From assembly GCA_002393815.1 (NCBI GenBank), contig DGUB01000032.1, positions 1 through 9,652 on the forward strand: a stretch of DNA of 9,652 nucleotides, read 5' to 3'. Both the position numbers and the translations under genes were made by a program. The stretch comes from Ruminococcus sp. UBA4321 (GTDB taxonomy: Bacteria > Bacillota > Clostridia > Oscillospirales > Ruminococcaceae). Positions 1-5,995 of this stretch are shown one piece after another (position 1 is the stretch's first letter; each line of letters opens with the position of its first letter). The notes below the pieces were generated by a model, which saw only the letters and a program-made list of their open reading frames with translations, did not search any database and was not told the origin of the DNA.

Positions 1-1993
1 CTTTCATTGCCTTTCCGGCAGCCATAGAAGGTCTGTGATGCGGATTTTCCGGAGATACTGTACCATAGCCTGTGAAGAAGCTTGTTGCAACCGGATTCAC
101 ACCGAGCAGATAGTTCAGCTGTGCTTCGGCAGCATCCAGATATTTCTGTTCGCCTGTCAGCTGACTTGCCAGACCTAAGATAATGCCGGAATTGGCAACA
201 GTCATATTGCTGCCCCAGTCGAATTTGGTCAGAGCCACGCCGTAAGGAGAAGCCTGAGAATTCTGAACGAATTTATCTGCCTGCTTGAGAACGGCACTCT
301 TTGCGTTCTTGTAAGCTGTGGAATTCTGGTCAGCATTTTTCATCGTCAGGATAGCGATATTGCCATAGTCGCCGACGAGTGCCCAGTCCATGCCGGTCTG
401 TGTGGAAAAGCTTTCCATAGCGGTCAGATATTTGCTTTCGCCGGTTGCTCTGTAGAGCTGTGCGGCTGCCCAGTAGCGTTCATCCCTGTCGGACTTGTCG
501 CCGTATTCGCCGGTTGTGATATCCTGCGGATTCTGGAAAATCAGATTCGGATTCTGTTCAAGGAAAGCCCATGCTTTCTTGGCAGCAGCCAGACACTTTG
601 CAGCATAAGCGGAATCATAGGACTGGTAAACTTCTGCGGCGAGTGCCATAGCACCGGCAAAGTCAGCAGTGGAAGTTGTAGAGATGGGAGTCACAATCAG
701 CGGAGCAGTTTCCTTTTCCGGAGCAACATAGCCGGGGAAGTTTTCACAGGTCACTTTGTGATAAACACCGCCGCTGTTTGCATCCTGCATCTTGAACATC
801 CAGTCGAGTTCAAATTTGGCTTCGTCGAGAATGTCAGCCTTGCCGTTGCCGCTTTCCGGAATGCCTGTGTTATCGGCATACATAGAGGGATTTGCCAGAT
901 AAGCATAGAGCAGGTCAGCCACAGCCTTCGCACCCGGAACAACATAGCGTCCGTAGTCGCCGGCATCATGCCAGCCGCCGGAAACGTCGATTTTATTATT
1001 TGTGCCGTATATGGTAGCCTGTGTGTTGTGGCATGCGCCGTGACCGAAATCGGCATCTGTTACAGTAGTTCCGCATCTCTGGAGATAGAGCATCTTGACA
1101 GAATCTGTTAAAAGATTGGTATAGGGATTCTGTTCGATGGTGAACTTGTAGGAATCATCCAGATTTGCACATGTGATATAATAAGTACCCGGTGCGGTGA
1201 CTTTGGAGAAATCGCCTGTCCAGTCGGTTTCCTGTGCGGAACTGTTGTTTATGGAAGAAGAAAGCTTTCCGGTATAGACAGTCTGCTTGGTGGAAGCATT
1301 GACAACAGAGAATTCTGTCTGATTTGTCACGTTGCGGAACACTGCTGTTTTCTTGCTGTCTGTCTTGTAGCCGACCTGATTGGTCATGATAGACGGTGCA
1401 TAGGGCTTTCCGGCACTCTTGTCAACTTTGCTGTCATCTACAAGTTCCAGAGAAACATTGTCCAGATAGATGGTATGTTCCGGAAGCGCACCGCCGTCTT
1501 TTTCCTGAAGACCGCAGTTAAAGACGAGTTTTGCCATGATGTCGGTTTCTTCTTTCATTGTGAATTCATAATCCACAGTCTGCGGAGTAGGTCCAATATC
1601 CAGACCCTTCCAGGTATATGCCTGATAAGTGCCGCCGTTCTGCTGAATCATGCCTTCGACAAATCTGTTTGTCGTGCAGGAGATATCATATTTTAATCTG
1701 TAAACGCCGTTCTGATACAGCGGAATGATATCATAATACATCTGCATTGCATAGGTGACTTTGCCTGTGCTGCTGACTTTCAGGGCGAGTTTGCCGTCTT
1801 CGGCAACCAGTGAACCTGCACCGCCGCTTTCCTTGTACATGCCCCAGCCGGAAATACCGCTCTCGAATGTACCGTTGCTGATAAGCGCACCGGCAGCAGA
1901 TACGGAAATCTGAGTCATCGGCATTGCGGAAGTCATCATAGCTGCACATACTGCAAAGACAGCGGCACGTTTTCTGAATGTTTTCTTGTTCAT
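1..1993 (-). CDS. Secreted GH9 cellulase with N-terminal CBM4/9 and Ig-like domain (3' end outside window)
   Basis: Likely a secreted endoglucanase or processive cellulase hydrolysing beta-1,4-glucan. The frame stays open from the ATG at 1993 to the left edge (664 residues seen), so the C-terminus is missing. Residues 1-33 form a signal peptide: MNKKTFRKR, a hydrophobic stretch, then a cut near VSA-A. Residues ~36-184 look like CBM4/9, opening with ISNGTFESGISGW and closing with IYLDNVSLEL. Residues ~200-290 are the Ig-like module usual before GH9 domains (MTNQVGY start). The GH9 domain follows: GGWHDAGDYGRY carries the catalytic Asp pair D343/D346, and NPHHRPS (H652/H653) is the conserved substrate-binding His region. 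The catalytic Glu near the GH9 C-terminus, and any dockerin, would lie beyond the window. An AGAGGGG Shine-Dalgarno precedes the ATG by 9 nt. It is transcribed from its own promoter downstream of the AraC gene's terminator. Family call is firm; exact activity is not determinable. Confidence 0.93.
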   Translation of the reverse strand, partial: MNKKTFRKRAAVFAVCAAMMTSAMPMTQISVSAAGALISNGTFESGISGWGMYKESGGAGSLVAEDGKLALKVSSTGKVTYAMQMYYDIIPLYQNGVYRLKYDISCTTNRFVEGMIQQNGGTYQAYTWKGLDIGPTPQTVDYEFTMKEETDIMAKLVFNCGLQEKDGGALPEHTIYLDNVSLELVDDSKVDKSAGKPYAPSIMTNQVGYKTDSKKTAVFRNVTNQTEFSVVNASTKQTVYTGKLSSSINNSSAQETDWTGDFSKVTAPGTYYITCANLDDSYKFTIEQNPYTNLLTDSVKMLYLQRCGTTVTDADFGHGACHNTQATIYGTNNKIDVSGGWHDAGDYGRYVVPGAKAVADLLYAYLANPSMYADNTGIPESGNGKADILDEAKFELDWMFKMQDANSGGVYHKVTCENFPGYVAPEKETAPLIVTPISTTSTADFAGAMALAAEVYQSYDSAYAAKCLAAAKKAWAFLEQNPNLIFQNPQDITTGEYGDKSDRDERYWAAAQLYRATGESKYLTAMESFSTQTGMDWALVGDYGNIAILTMKNADQNSTAYKNAKSAVLKQADKFVQNSQASPYGVALTKFDWGSNMTVANSGIILGLASQLTGEQKYLDAAEAQLNYLLGVNPVATSFFTGYGTVSPENPHHRPSMAAGKAMK

Positions 1994-2034
1994 AAAAAAT
2001 TTCCCCTCTCAAAAAAAATATGATTGAATTTTCA

Positions 2035-2042
2035 AAACGTTT
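2035..2042. promoter_or_regulatory. AAACGTTT palindrome in the GH9 leader, possible LacI-family operator
   Basis: A perfect 8-bp palindrome centred on CG, flanked as CA-AAACGTTT-CTG. It lies about 35 bases downstream of the predicted GH9 transcription start. CG-centred palindromes of this kind are typical of LacI/GalR-family operators, and CcpA (cre) sites are related, but the outer positions match the cre consensus poorly. A repressor here would act as a roadblock. No LacI-family gene is in the window, so this is a weak inference. Confidence 0.25.
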
Positions 2043-2044
2043 CT

Positions 2045-2067
2045 GAGCTGACAGCGCATATCAGCTC
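2045..2067 (-). promoter_or_regulatory. Stem-loop in the GH9 5' untranslated region
   Basis: Perfect 7-bp inverted arms GAGCTGA / TCAGCTC separated by 9 bases. With the -10 box at 2081-2086, transcription should begin near 2074, so the hairpin would start about 7 bases into the message and leave roughly 50 bases before the Shine-Dalgarno. There is no T-run after it, so it is not an intrinsic terminator. It could stabilise the 5' end of the mRNA or be a DNA operator. Confidence 0.45.
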
Positions 2068-2080
2068 TGTTTGTGATTTT

Positions 2081-2086
2081 ATTATA
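2081..2086 (-). promoter_or_regulatory. Extended -10 box of the GH9 promoter
   Basis: On the minus strand this reads TGA-TATAAT, a perfect sigma-A -10 with the extended TGn element. At 16-18 bp upstream (around 2103-2110) there is only AT-rich sequence without resemblance to TTGACA. A strong -10 with no -35 is the usual form of an activator-dependent promoter, and a shared element lies 27 bp further upstream (2114-2137). The 5' leader would be about 80 bases. Confidence 0.7.
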
Positions 2087-2113
2087 TCAGGATTTTACAT
2101 GAAATAATATCAT

Positions 2114-2137
2114 TTTCTTGATAAAAATAGTAAAATT
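2114..2137. promoter_or_regulatory. Shared 24-bp element upstream of GH9, candidate AraC-type activator site
   Basis: Read on the plus strand: TTTCTTGATAA, two A/T bases (AA), ATAGTAA, two A/T bases (AA), then TT. The same element with only the four A/T positions changed (TT and TT) lies upstream of the GH5 gene at 4022-4045. Both copies are separated from their -10 box by exactly 27 bp, placing them at about -40 to -63. Position and sharing between two glucanase genes flanking an AraC-family gene suggest that this protein binds here; that is inference. Confidence 0.55.
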
Positions 2138-2150
2138 TTGACACGACTGC

Positions 2151-2184
2151 AAAAATATAAAAACTGCCGCAGATTCGCGGCAGT
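2151..2184 (-). terminator. Intrinsic terminator after the AraC-family gene
   Basis: An 8-bp GC-rich perfect stem ACTGCCGC/GCGGCAGT (2163-2170 with 2177-2184) with a 6-base loop, followed on the minus strand by TTTTTATATTTTT (2150-2162). It lies 13 bp beyond the AraC stop codon and separates that transcript from the GH9 promoter. Confidence 0.85.
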
Positions 2185-2197
2185 CAGATGACTTTTT

Positions 2198-2947
2198 TCA
2201 GAAATGCTGTTCCAGTTCCGGCATGTTATATTGCTTTTTATAAGCTTTCGGGGTCATACCCATATACTTCCGGAATACTTTGATGAAATAACTCTGTGAA
2301 CTGAAGCAGAACAGACTGCTCACCTCAGAATCAGAATAGTCCGAATACCGGAGCAGACTGGCAGCCGCTTCAATCTTCTGCTGGCTGACATAGTCGCTGA
2401 ATGACATGCCGGTTTCTTCTTTGAACAATCTGGAAAGATACGCTTCACTGATTTCGAGATAATCCGCCACATCTGCCAGCAGAATGCGGCTGTGCAGATG
2501 TTCGCTGATATATTCGATGGTCTTGACAATCTGTTTGGAATAGACTTTGCTGTTGCGGACACGCTGCATTTTTCTGGTATAGCCTTCGAGCATTTCCTTG
2601 TGAACGGCACGGACTTCGGCTTCTGTGCGGCTCTCATCGGCTTTCATAATATAGAGGTCGCTCAGATGATATGCCGTTTCCGGTGTCATGCCGTAGCGGA
2701 TGCAGAACCGTGCAATCAGCGCAGCCGACACAACAAGATGATATTTCAGATTCCGGAGCGCATCTTTGCTCAGCGTGCCGCAGCCTTCGGCGAACAGCGG
2801 ACTGGCGAAAAAACGCATCATCTCCATGTTTCCCGTGCCGATACTCTCATAAAAGGCGATTTCCCTGTCGAAAGAAGCACGTTCAAAGCCGTCTTCTCTC
2901 TGCTGAAATAATAACTCTGCCACTTTCTTCTCCGTTTCCTGGTTCAT
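2198..2947 (-). CDS. AraC-family transcriptional regulator
   Basis: A 249-residue cytoplasmic DNA-binding protein. The C-terminal ~100 residues are a typical AraC double helix-turn-helix: first HTH at ~156-178 (LADVADYLEISEAYLSRLFK), second at ~207-226, ending in the family signature SYFIKVFRKYMGMTPKAYKK. The N-terminal ~130 residues are helical and include a stretch seen in many Firmicute AraC regulators (NLKYHLVVSAALIARFCIRYGMT, ~66-88, then AYHLSDLYI). It has no recognisable cupin sugar-binding domain and no receiver domain, so the inducer cannot be read from sequence. The ATG is preceded by TGAGG at suitable spacing. It has its own promoter (2968-2996) and terminator. It sits between a GH5 and a GH9 gene whose promoters share an unusual element, so it is probably their local activator. 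Confidence 0.92.
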   Translation of the reverse strand: MNQETEKKVAELLFQQREDGFERASFDREIAFYESIGTGNMEMMRFFASPLFAEGCGTLSKDALRNLKYHLVVSAALIARFCIRYGMTPETAYHLSDLYIMKADESRTEAEVRAVHKEMLEGYTRKMQRVRNSKVYSKQIVKTIEYISEHLHSRILLADVADYLEISEAYLSRLFKEETGMSFSDYVSQQKIEAAASLLRYSDYSDSEVSSLFCFSSQSYFIKVFRKYMGMTPKAYKKQYNMPELEQHF

Positions 2948-2967
2948 GAAACCTCACCCCTTGTATG

Positions 2968-2996
2968 ATTATAACATGATTTTGATAAAAATGCAA
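2968..2996 (-). promoter_or_regulatory. Promoter of the AraC-family gene with a partial copy of the shared element
   Basis: Minus strand: -35 TTGCAT (2991-2996), 17-bp spacer, extended -10 TGT-TATAAT (-10 at 2968-2973). The start should fall only ~15 bases before the ATG at 2947, giving a short leader. Plus-strand bases 2982-2992 read TTGATAAAAAT, identical to 11 bases within the element upstream of GH9 (2118-2128). Here they cover the spacer and the edge of the -35, a position where a bound protein would block RNA polymerase, so negative autoregulation is plausible. Confidence 0.6.
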
Positions 2997-3013
2997 GGGG
3001 ATTTGTTTCTTAT

Positions 3014-3955
3014 TTACAAATTTTTCAGAATTTCTTCCCGGACGGAATTCAGTCTGGTATCAGAAAGACCGAAATCCATCTCTTTATAACTCCATGCACA
3101 CCGGGCAATGCCGTATTTTTCAAACACATCATGAATGGTTCTGAACCATGCAAGCGTATCTTCCGGGGAAACACGGTCAATCACGCCGTATTCTCCGCAG
3201 TAAAGCACAGTATGATGCCTTTTTGCCTTGTCAATGGCAGAAGCAAACAGATTCTCGAAATATTCCGGTGTGATGCGGCTTTCCGAAAAGCGGAATCTTT
3301 CTTCCGGATTGATGGCTTCTGTCCAGTATGCGCCCTGATGAGTAAATTTCAGCGGCTCATAGCAGTGCATATTATAGATAACATTTTCATCATCCGGAAT
3401 GTCCAGATACTGCACCGTTCTTGCGCTGTTGTTTTCATAGCTTCCGACAAGAATCAGTGTTTCCGGCGCATAGCTTCTGATTCGCCGGATACAGGTTCCG
3501 GCGATTCTGTTCCATGCCGAAAGAAATTTTTCTTCTGTCACTTCGTTGAGCAGTTCAAAAGCAATCTGTTCCGGCTGACTGCCGTATCTCTGCGCAAACC
3601 GCTCCCAAAGCTGATAGAACTGCTCCTGATAGTTCTCATCTTCAAAGAAGCCGTGTTCATTTTCTCCGTAAGTATCAAAAGAAAATCCGGCAGTCTTGTG
3701 CAGGTCAAGCACGGTATGAAGCCCGTACTTCCGGCATAATGCAACAGCATTGTCAATTCTGGAAAATCCTTCTTCGGATTCCAGAACGTTATAATCCAGC
3801 GGGATTCTGACATGGTCAGCACCCCATCCGGCGATTTTTTCAAAATCCTGTTCTTTGATAAAATGATTCAGCCGTTCCGGGCTGTAGTCGCACTGTGAAA
3901 GCCAGCCGCCCAGATTCACGCCTTTATAAAAGCCCTTTTGTTTCAGATTCAGCAT
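3014..3955 (-). CDS. Cytoplasmic GH5 glycoside hydrolase, CelC-like endoglucanase
   Basis: A 313-residue single-domain GH5 TIM barrel expected to cleave beta-glucan or cello-oligosaccharides by a retaining mechanism. It opens with GFYKGVNLGGWLSQ, like C. thermocellum CelC. Visible GH5 residues are R50 in DHVRIP, H86 in DLHKT, acid/base E138 in FELLNEV, H197 and Y199 in MHCYEPLKFTHQ, nucleophile E255 in YCGEYGV and W288 in CAWSYKEMDF. There is no signal peptide, dockerin or CBM, so it should act inside the cell on imported oligosaccharides. The ATG at 3955 follows an AGGGGG Shine-Dalgarno by 8 nt. The length fits a bare GH5 catalytic domain. It has its own promoter, and no clear terminator lies before the AraC gene 66 bp downstream, so read-through into the regulator is possible. 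Subfamily (GH5_37-like) is from remembered similarity to CelC; substrate is inferred. Confidence 0.9.
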   Translation of the reverse strand: MLNLKQKGFYKGVNLGGWLSQCDYSPERLNHFIKEQDFEKIAGWGADHVRIPLDYNVLESEEGFSRIDNAVALCRKYGLHTVLDLHKTAGFSFDTYGENEHGFFEDENYQEQFYQLWERFAQRYGSQPEQIAFELLNEVTEEKFLSAWNRIAGTCIRRIRSYAPETLILVGSYENNSARTVQYLDIPDDENVIYNMHCYEPLKFTHQGAYWTEAINPEERFRFSESRITPEYFENLFASAIDKAKRHHTVLYCGEYGVIDRVSPEDTLAWFRTIHDVFEKYGIARCAWSYKEMDFGLSDTRLNSVREEILKNL

Positions 3956-3988
3956 AACTGCCGCCCCCTTGAATTGTGATTTTTTCTG

Positions 3989-3994
3989 ATTATA
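3989..3994 (-). promoter_or_regulatory. Extended -10 box of the GH5 promoter
   Basis: Minus strand TGC-TATAAT. As at the GH9 promoter, no base set at 16-18 bp upstream (4011-4018) resembles TTGACA. The bases next to the -10 (plus-strand CA, T or G, then GATTTT) are shared with the AraC-gene and GH9 promoters. The leader would be about 25-30 bases and contains the Shine-Dalgarno. Confidence 0.7.
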
Positions 3995-4021
3995 GCATGA
4001 TTTTTATCAAAAGTATAGTAG

Positions 4022-4045
4022 TTTCTTGATAATTATAGTAATTTT
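4022..4045. promoter_or_regulatory. Shared 24-bp element upstream of GH5, candidate AraC-type activator site
   Basis: Plus strand: TTTCTTGATAA, TT, ATAGTAA, TT, TT. It matches 20 of 24 bases of the element upstream of GH9, with all four differences being A/T swaps, and it has the same 27-bp distance to the -10. A second TATAGTA lies at 4014-4020, exactly 20 bp before the one inside this element (4034-4040), which gives a direct repeat with a two-helical-turn period. Confidence 0.55.
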
Positions 4046-4060
4046 ATGCACATGGTTCTG

Positions 4061-4093
4061 AAAAAAATACTGCTTCCGGAAATGAAAGCAGTA
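4061..4093 (-). terminator. Intrinsic terminator of the sigma/dockerin operon
   Basis: A perfect 8-bp stem TACTGCTT/AAGCAGTA (4068-4075 with 4086-4093) with a 10-base loop, followed on the minus strand by seven T (4061-4067). It lies 14 bp past the dockerin gene stop. The plus-strand side also has a short T-run (4095-4099), but no plus-strand gene needs it. Confidence 0.8.
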
Positions 4094-4107
4094 CTTTTTC
4101 AGAAGAT

Positions 4108-5307
4108 TCAGCTGTTTTGGACAGAGCGGATAAAATCTTTAAGTAATAATTCTTCCCCTGCGCCGCAGCGTGCGACGTATTGCAGGAGCAGGGCGGCATC
4201 GGAAGCATCTGCCCTGCCGTCAGAATTCAGGTCGGAATTTGTTATTTCTTCAGTAAGAAAATTCCGGTTTTTCGCGCCTTTTTCAGCTGCTATTGTGAGA
4301 ATGGCAGCAGCATCCGCAGAGGAAAGGTTTTCGTCACCGTCCAAATCGCCGGCGGTTTCCCATACATTCTGCACATGAATTGTGGCAGGTGCATCGGCAG
4401 TGCGTATAAAGGAAAGAAATGTATCATCAATAGCACCGGGATATTTCTGAGAAAGTTCCGAAATAAAACGGATATGTTCCATCGTCATGTCATAAGGAGA
4501 TTCGATACCGGCGGCAATGCGGGAAGCTTCTGCTTCGGCAGGTGTCATGCTGTCAGCAGTACTGTTTTCTTTCCAGTTTTCCCATTTTGTAAGCCACAGC
4601 TTGTATTCGGCACAGTGCAGTTTCAGTTCCTGCATGTCCTGTTCGGATATTTCTCCGATGAGCTGTGGATTATCACTGTATTCATGCGTATAGGCGAACA
4701 GGGTACTGCCGTCCCACATAGCTGTGCCGTGAAGGTCTTCCCATCTGTAGAATACATCCAGAACATTGTCATAAAGGGCAAGCTGTTTTGACATCTGTTC
4801 CCAGTCCTCGCGGTATTCAAAGCTGTAAGCCACTGTAAACAGGCGCGAACCCTCCGGGTATCTGCTGAACCAGTCCTCATAACCTTCTGTATAGGAAAGA
4901 AACTCCGGCTGACCGTCCTCATAGTACAAATCAGAACGTGTCACTTCGGCGGGGTCAATTTCTTCTACAGTAATCTGAAAAAGAGAATCTTCGTCCCACC
5001 ACCACGGATGAATGAATTCCTCCGGAAGTTCCGAGCCGTCTGTCACGGCATAGCACATCTGCTCGAACCGGTAATGACTGGAAAACAGTATCTCACCGTG
5101 TTCGCTCTTGCTGTAAGTACAGGTAAAATGCGCATAATTCTGAGAATATCTCGAAATCTGGTCAGGTTCGGTCACAAGCTGTACCTGATTGTTTTCGTCC
5201 CGGATGAGAACAAAACTCTCCTCATCAGCATGAACCGGCAGACATGCCCCCGCAAACAGCAGACAGGAGACTGCCAGCGCGATTTTCTTTCTGATATTCT
5301 GTAACAT
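4108..5307 (-). CDS. Secreted dockerin-containing protein with unrecognised N-terminal region
   Basis: 399 residues. Residues 1-27 are a signal peptide (IRKK, hydrophobic core, LPVHA-DEE cut). Residues ~318-395 form a dockerin with two EF-hand-like calcium loops, DLDGDENLSSAD at 321-332 and DLNSDGRADASD at 359-370, each followed by a helix (AAAILTIAA, AALLLQYVA). Dockerins bind scaffoldin cohesins, so the protein is probably attached to a cellulosome. Residues 28-317 match no carbohydrase or CBM I recognise. They are rich in Trp, Tyr, Glu and Asp, including WWW at 102-104 and an alternating strand/helix pattern at ~154-190. I chose the ATG at 5307 because GAGGAGG lies just upstream and the signal peptide begins there; a longer in-frame start at 5370 would run into the preceding gene. 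It is last in the ECF sigma operon, 22 bp after the anti-sigma gene. A lipobox-like FAGAC (18-22) makes lipidation a less likely alternative. Confidence 0.88.
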   Translation of the reverse strand: MLQNIRKKIALAVSCLLFAGACLPVHADEESFVLIRDENNQVQLVTEPDQISRYSQNYAHFTCTYSKSEHGEILFSSHYRFEQMCYAVTDGSELPEEFIHPWWWDEDSLFQITVEEIDPAEVTRSDLYYEDGQPEFLSYTEGYEDWFSRYPEGSRLFTVAYSFEYREDWEQMSKQLALYDNVLDVFYRWEDLHGTAMWDGSTLFAYTHEYSDNPQLIGEISEQDMQELKLHCAEYKLWLTKWENWKENSTADSMTPAEAEASRIAAGIESPYDMTMEHIRFISELSQKYPGAIDDTFLSFIRTADAPATIHVQNVWETAGDLDGDENLSSADAAAILTIAAEKGAKNRNFLTEEITNSDLNSDGRADASDAALLLQYVARCGAGEELLLKDFIRSVQNS

Positions 5308-5329
5308 AAAAATCCTCCTCTTTTCTGTA

Positions 5330-5995
5330 TTATACAATTTCGTAGATTCTGACAGAAGCGATTTCTGCAAGCATCTGTTCCCGGCTCATATCCGAACGAA
5401 TCACAAATACTGTTGCAGAAGCACTCCACAGTGCATAGTGAATCTGACTGCGGTCTGTGAAATAAGTGATTTCCTTGTCTCCGACCACAATGGTTTCCGG
5501 ATTTTCGGCGGCAGCATGCCACCGGAATGAAATTTTCGGATAACTGGAAAATTCAAAGAATTCTCCGGTTTCCGGATTGCGGAAAAACCGGGTGTACTGT
5601 TCGCCGCTGACGATTTCCACGCCTGTCTCATATTTTGCAGCAAGTGCATCTAAGTCATAGGCAAGTTTTGCATAAGAAGGGGTATCTTCCTCCATAGTAT
5701 CCAGCGGCTGATATTCCAAAAATTTATCTGCAAAGAAATGAATCTGATTTGTCCGGGAACCGTATACTGTCAGGGAACAGACAGACACCGCAAGCATTGC
5801 CGCGGCAAGGGCAAACCACCATCTTCGCACGCGGAACTTTCTGTCCGGCGGAGGATATTCCTGTTCATACAGCAGATATTTCATCTTCTTTCTGAATCTT
5901 CCAGAAAACCGATGTTCTTCTTCCGGTTCAGGAAAGAAATCTTCTTCTGATTTCAGACTTTCTGCAATCAGAGCATCCAGTTGTCTGTCATTCAT
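5330..5995 (-). CDS. Membrane-anchored probable anti-sigma factor with DUF4367-like extracytoplasmic domain
   Basis: 221 residues. The acidic N-terminal cytoplasmic part (1-57) holds the FSGRFRKKMKYLL motif (30-42), common in Firmicute proteins encoded beside ECF sigma genes. A single membrane helix covers ~59-79 (WWFALAAAMLAVSVCSLTV). The outside domain (~85-221) ends in a strand-rich segment resembling DUF4367: VVGDKEITYFT, IHYALWSASATVFVIRS, then the helix MSREQMLAEIASV. There is no zinc-binding H-x3-C-x2-C anti-sigma motif. It probably binds the sigma factor encoded just upstream and releases it on an envelope signal. The start at 5995 overlaps the sigma stop by 8 bp (ATGAATGA) and has a strong GGAGG 9 nt upstream. 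A longer start at 6112 would lie wholly inside the sigma gene. Role rests on position and architecture, so it is inference. Confidence 0.85.
   Translation of the reverse strand: MNDRQLDALIAESLKSEEDFFPEPEEEHRFSGRFRKKMKYLLYEQEYPPPDRKFRVRRWWFALAAAMLAVSVCSLTVYGSRTNQIHFFADKFLEYQPLDTMEEDTPSYAKLAYDLDALAAKYETGVEIVSGEQYTRFFRNPETGEFFEFSSYPKISFRWHAAAENPETIVVGDKEITYFTDRSQIHYALWSASATVFVIRSDMSREQMLAEIASVRIYEIV

Noticed and set aside
758..1111. Plus-strand and alternative minus-strand open frames inside the GH9 gene (for example 751-1056 and 1731-2012)
   Set aside because: The minus frame from 1993 is continuous through CBM, Ig-like and GH9 motifs without stop or frameshift, so these are shadow frames.
3131..3739. 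202-codon plus-strand open frame
   Set aside because: Antisense to the GH5 catalytic domain, whose conserved residues are all on the minus strand; no ribosome site and no recognisable product.
4180..4791. 203-codon plus-strand open frame
   Set aside because: Entirely antisense to the dockerin gene, starts in its middle without a Shine-Dalgarno, and its product is Cys/Phe-rich low-quality sequence with no domain. The opposite strand has a signal peptide and calcium loops.
5242..5244. Lipoprotein cysteine (C22, after FAGA) in the dockerin protein signal sequence
   Set aside because: The lipobox is loose, lacking the usual Leu at -3, and a standard signal-peptidase cut VHA-DEE follows directly, so secretion without lipid is more likely.
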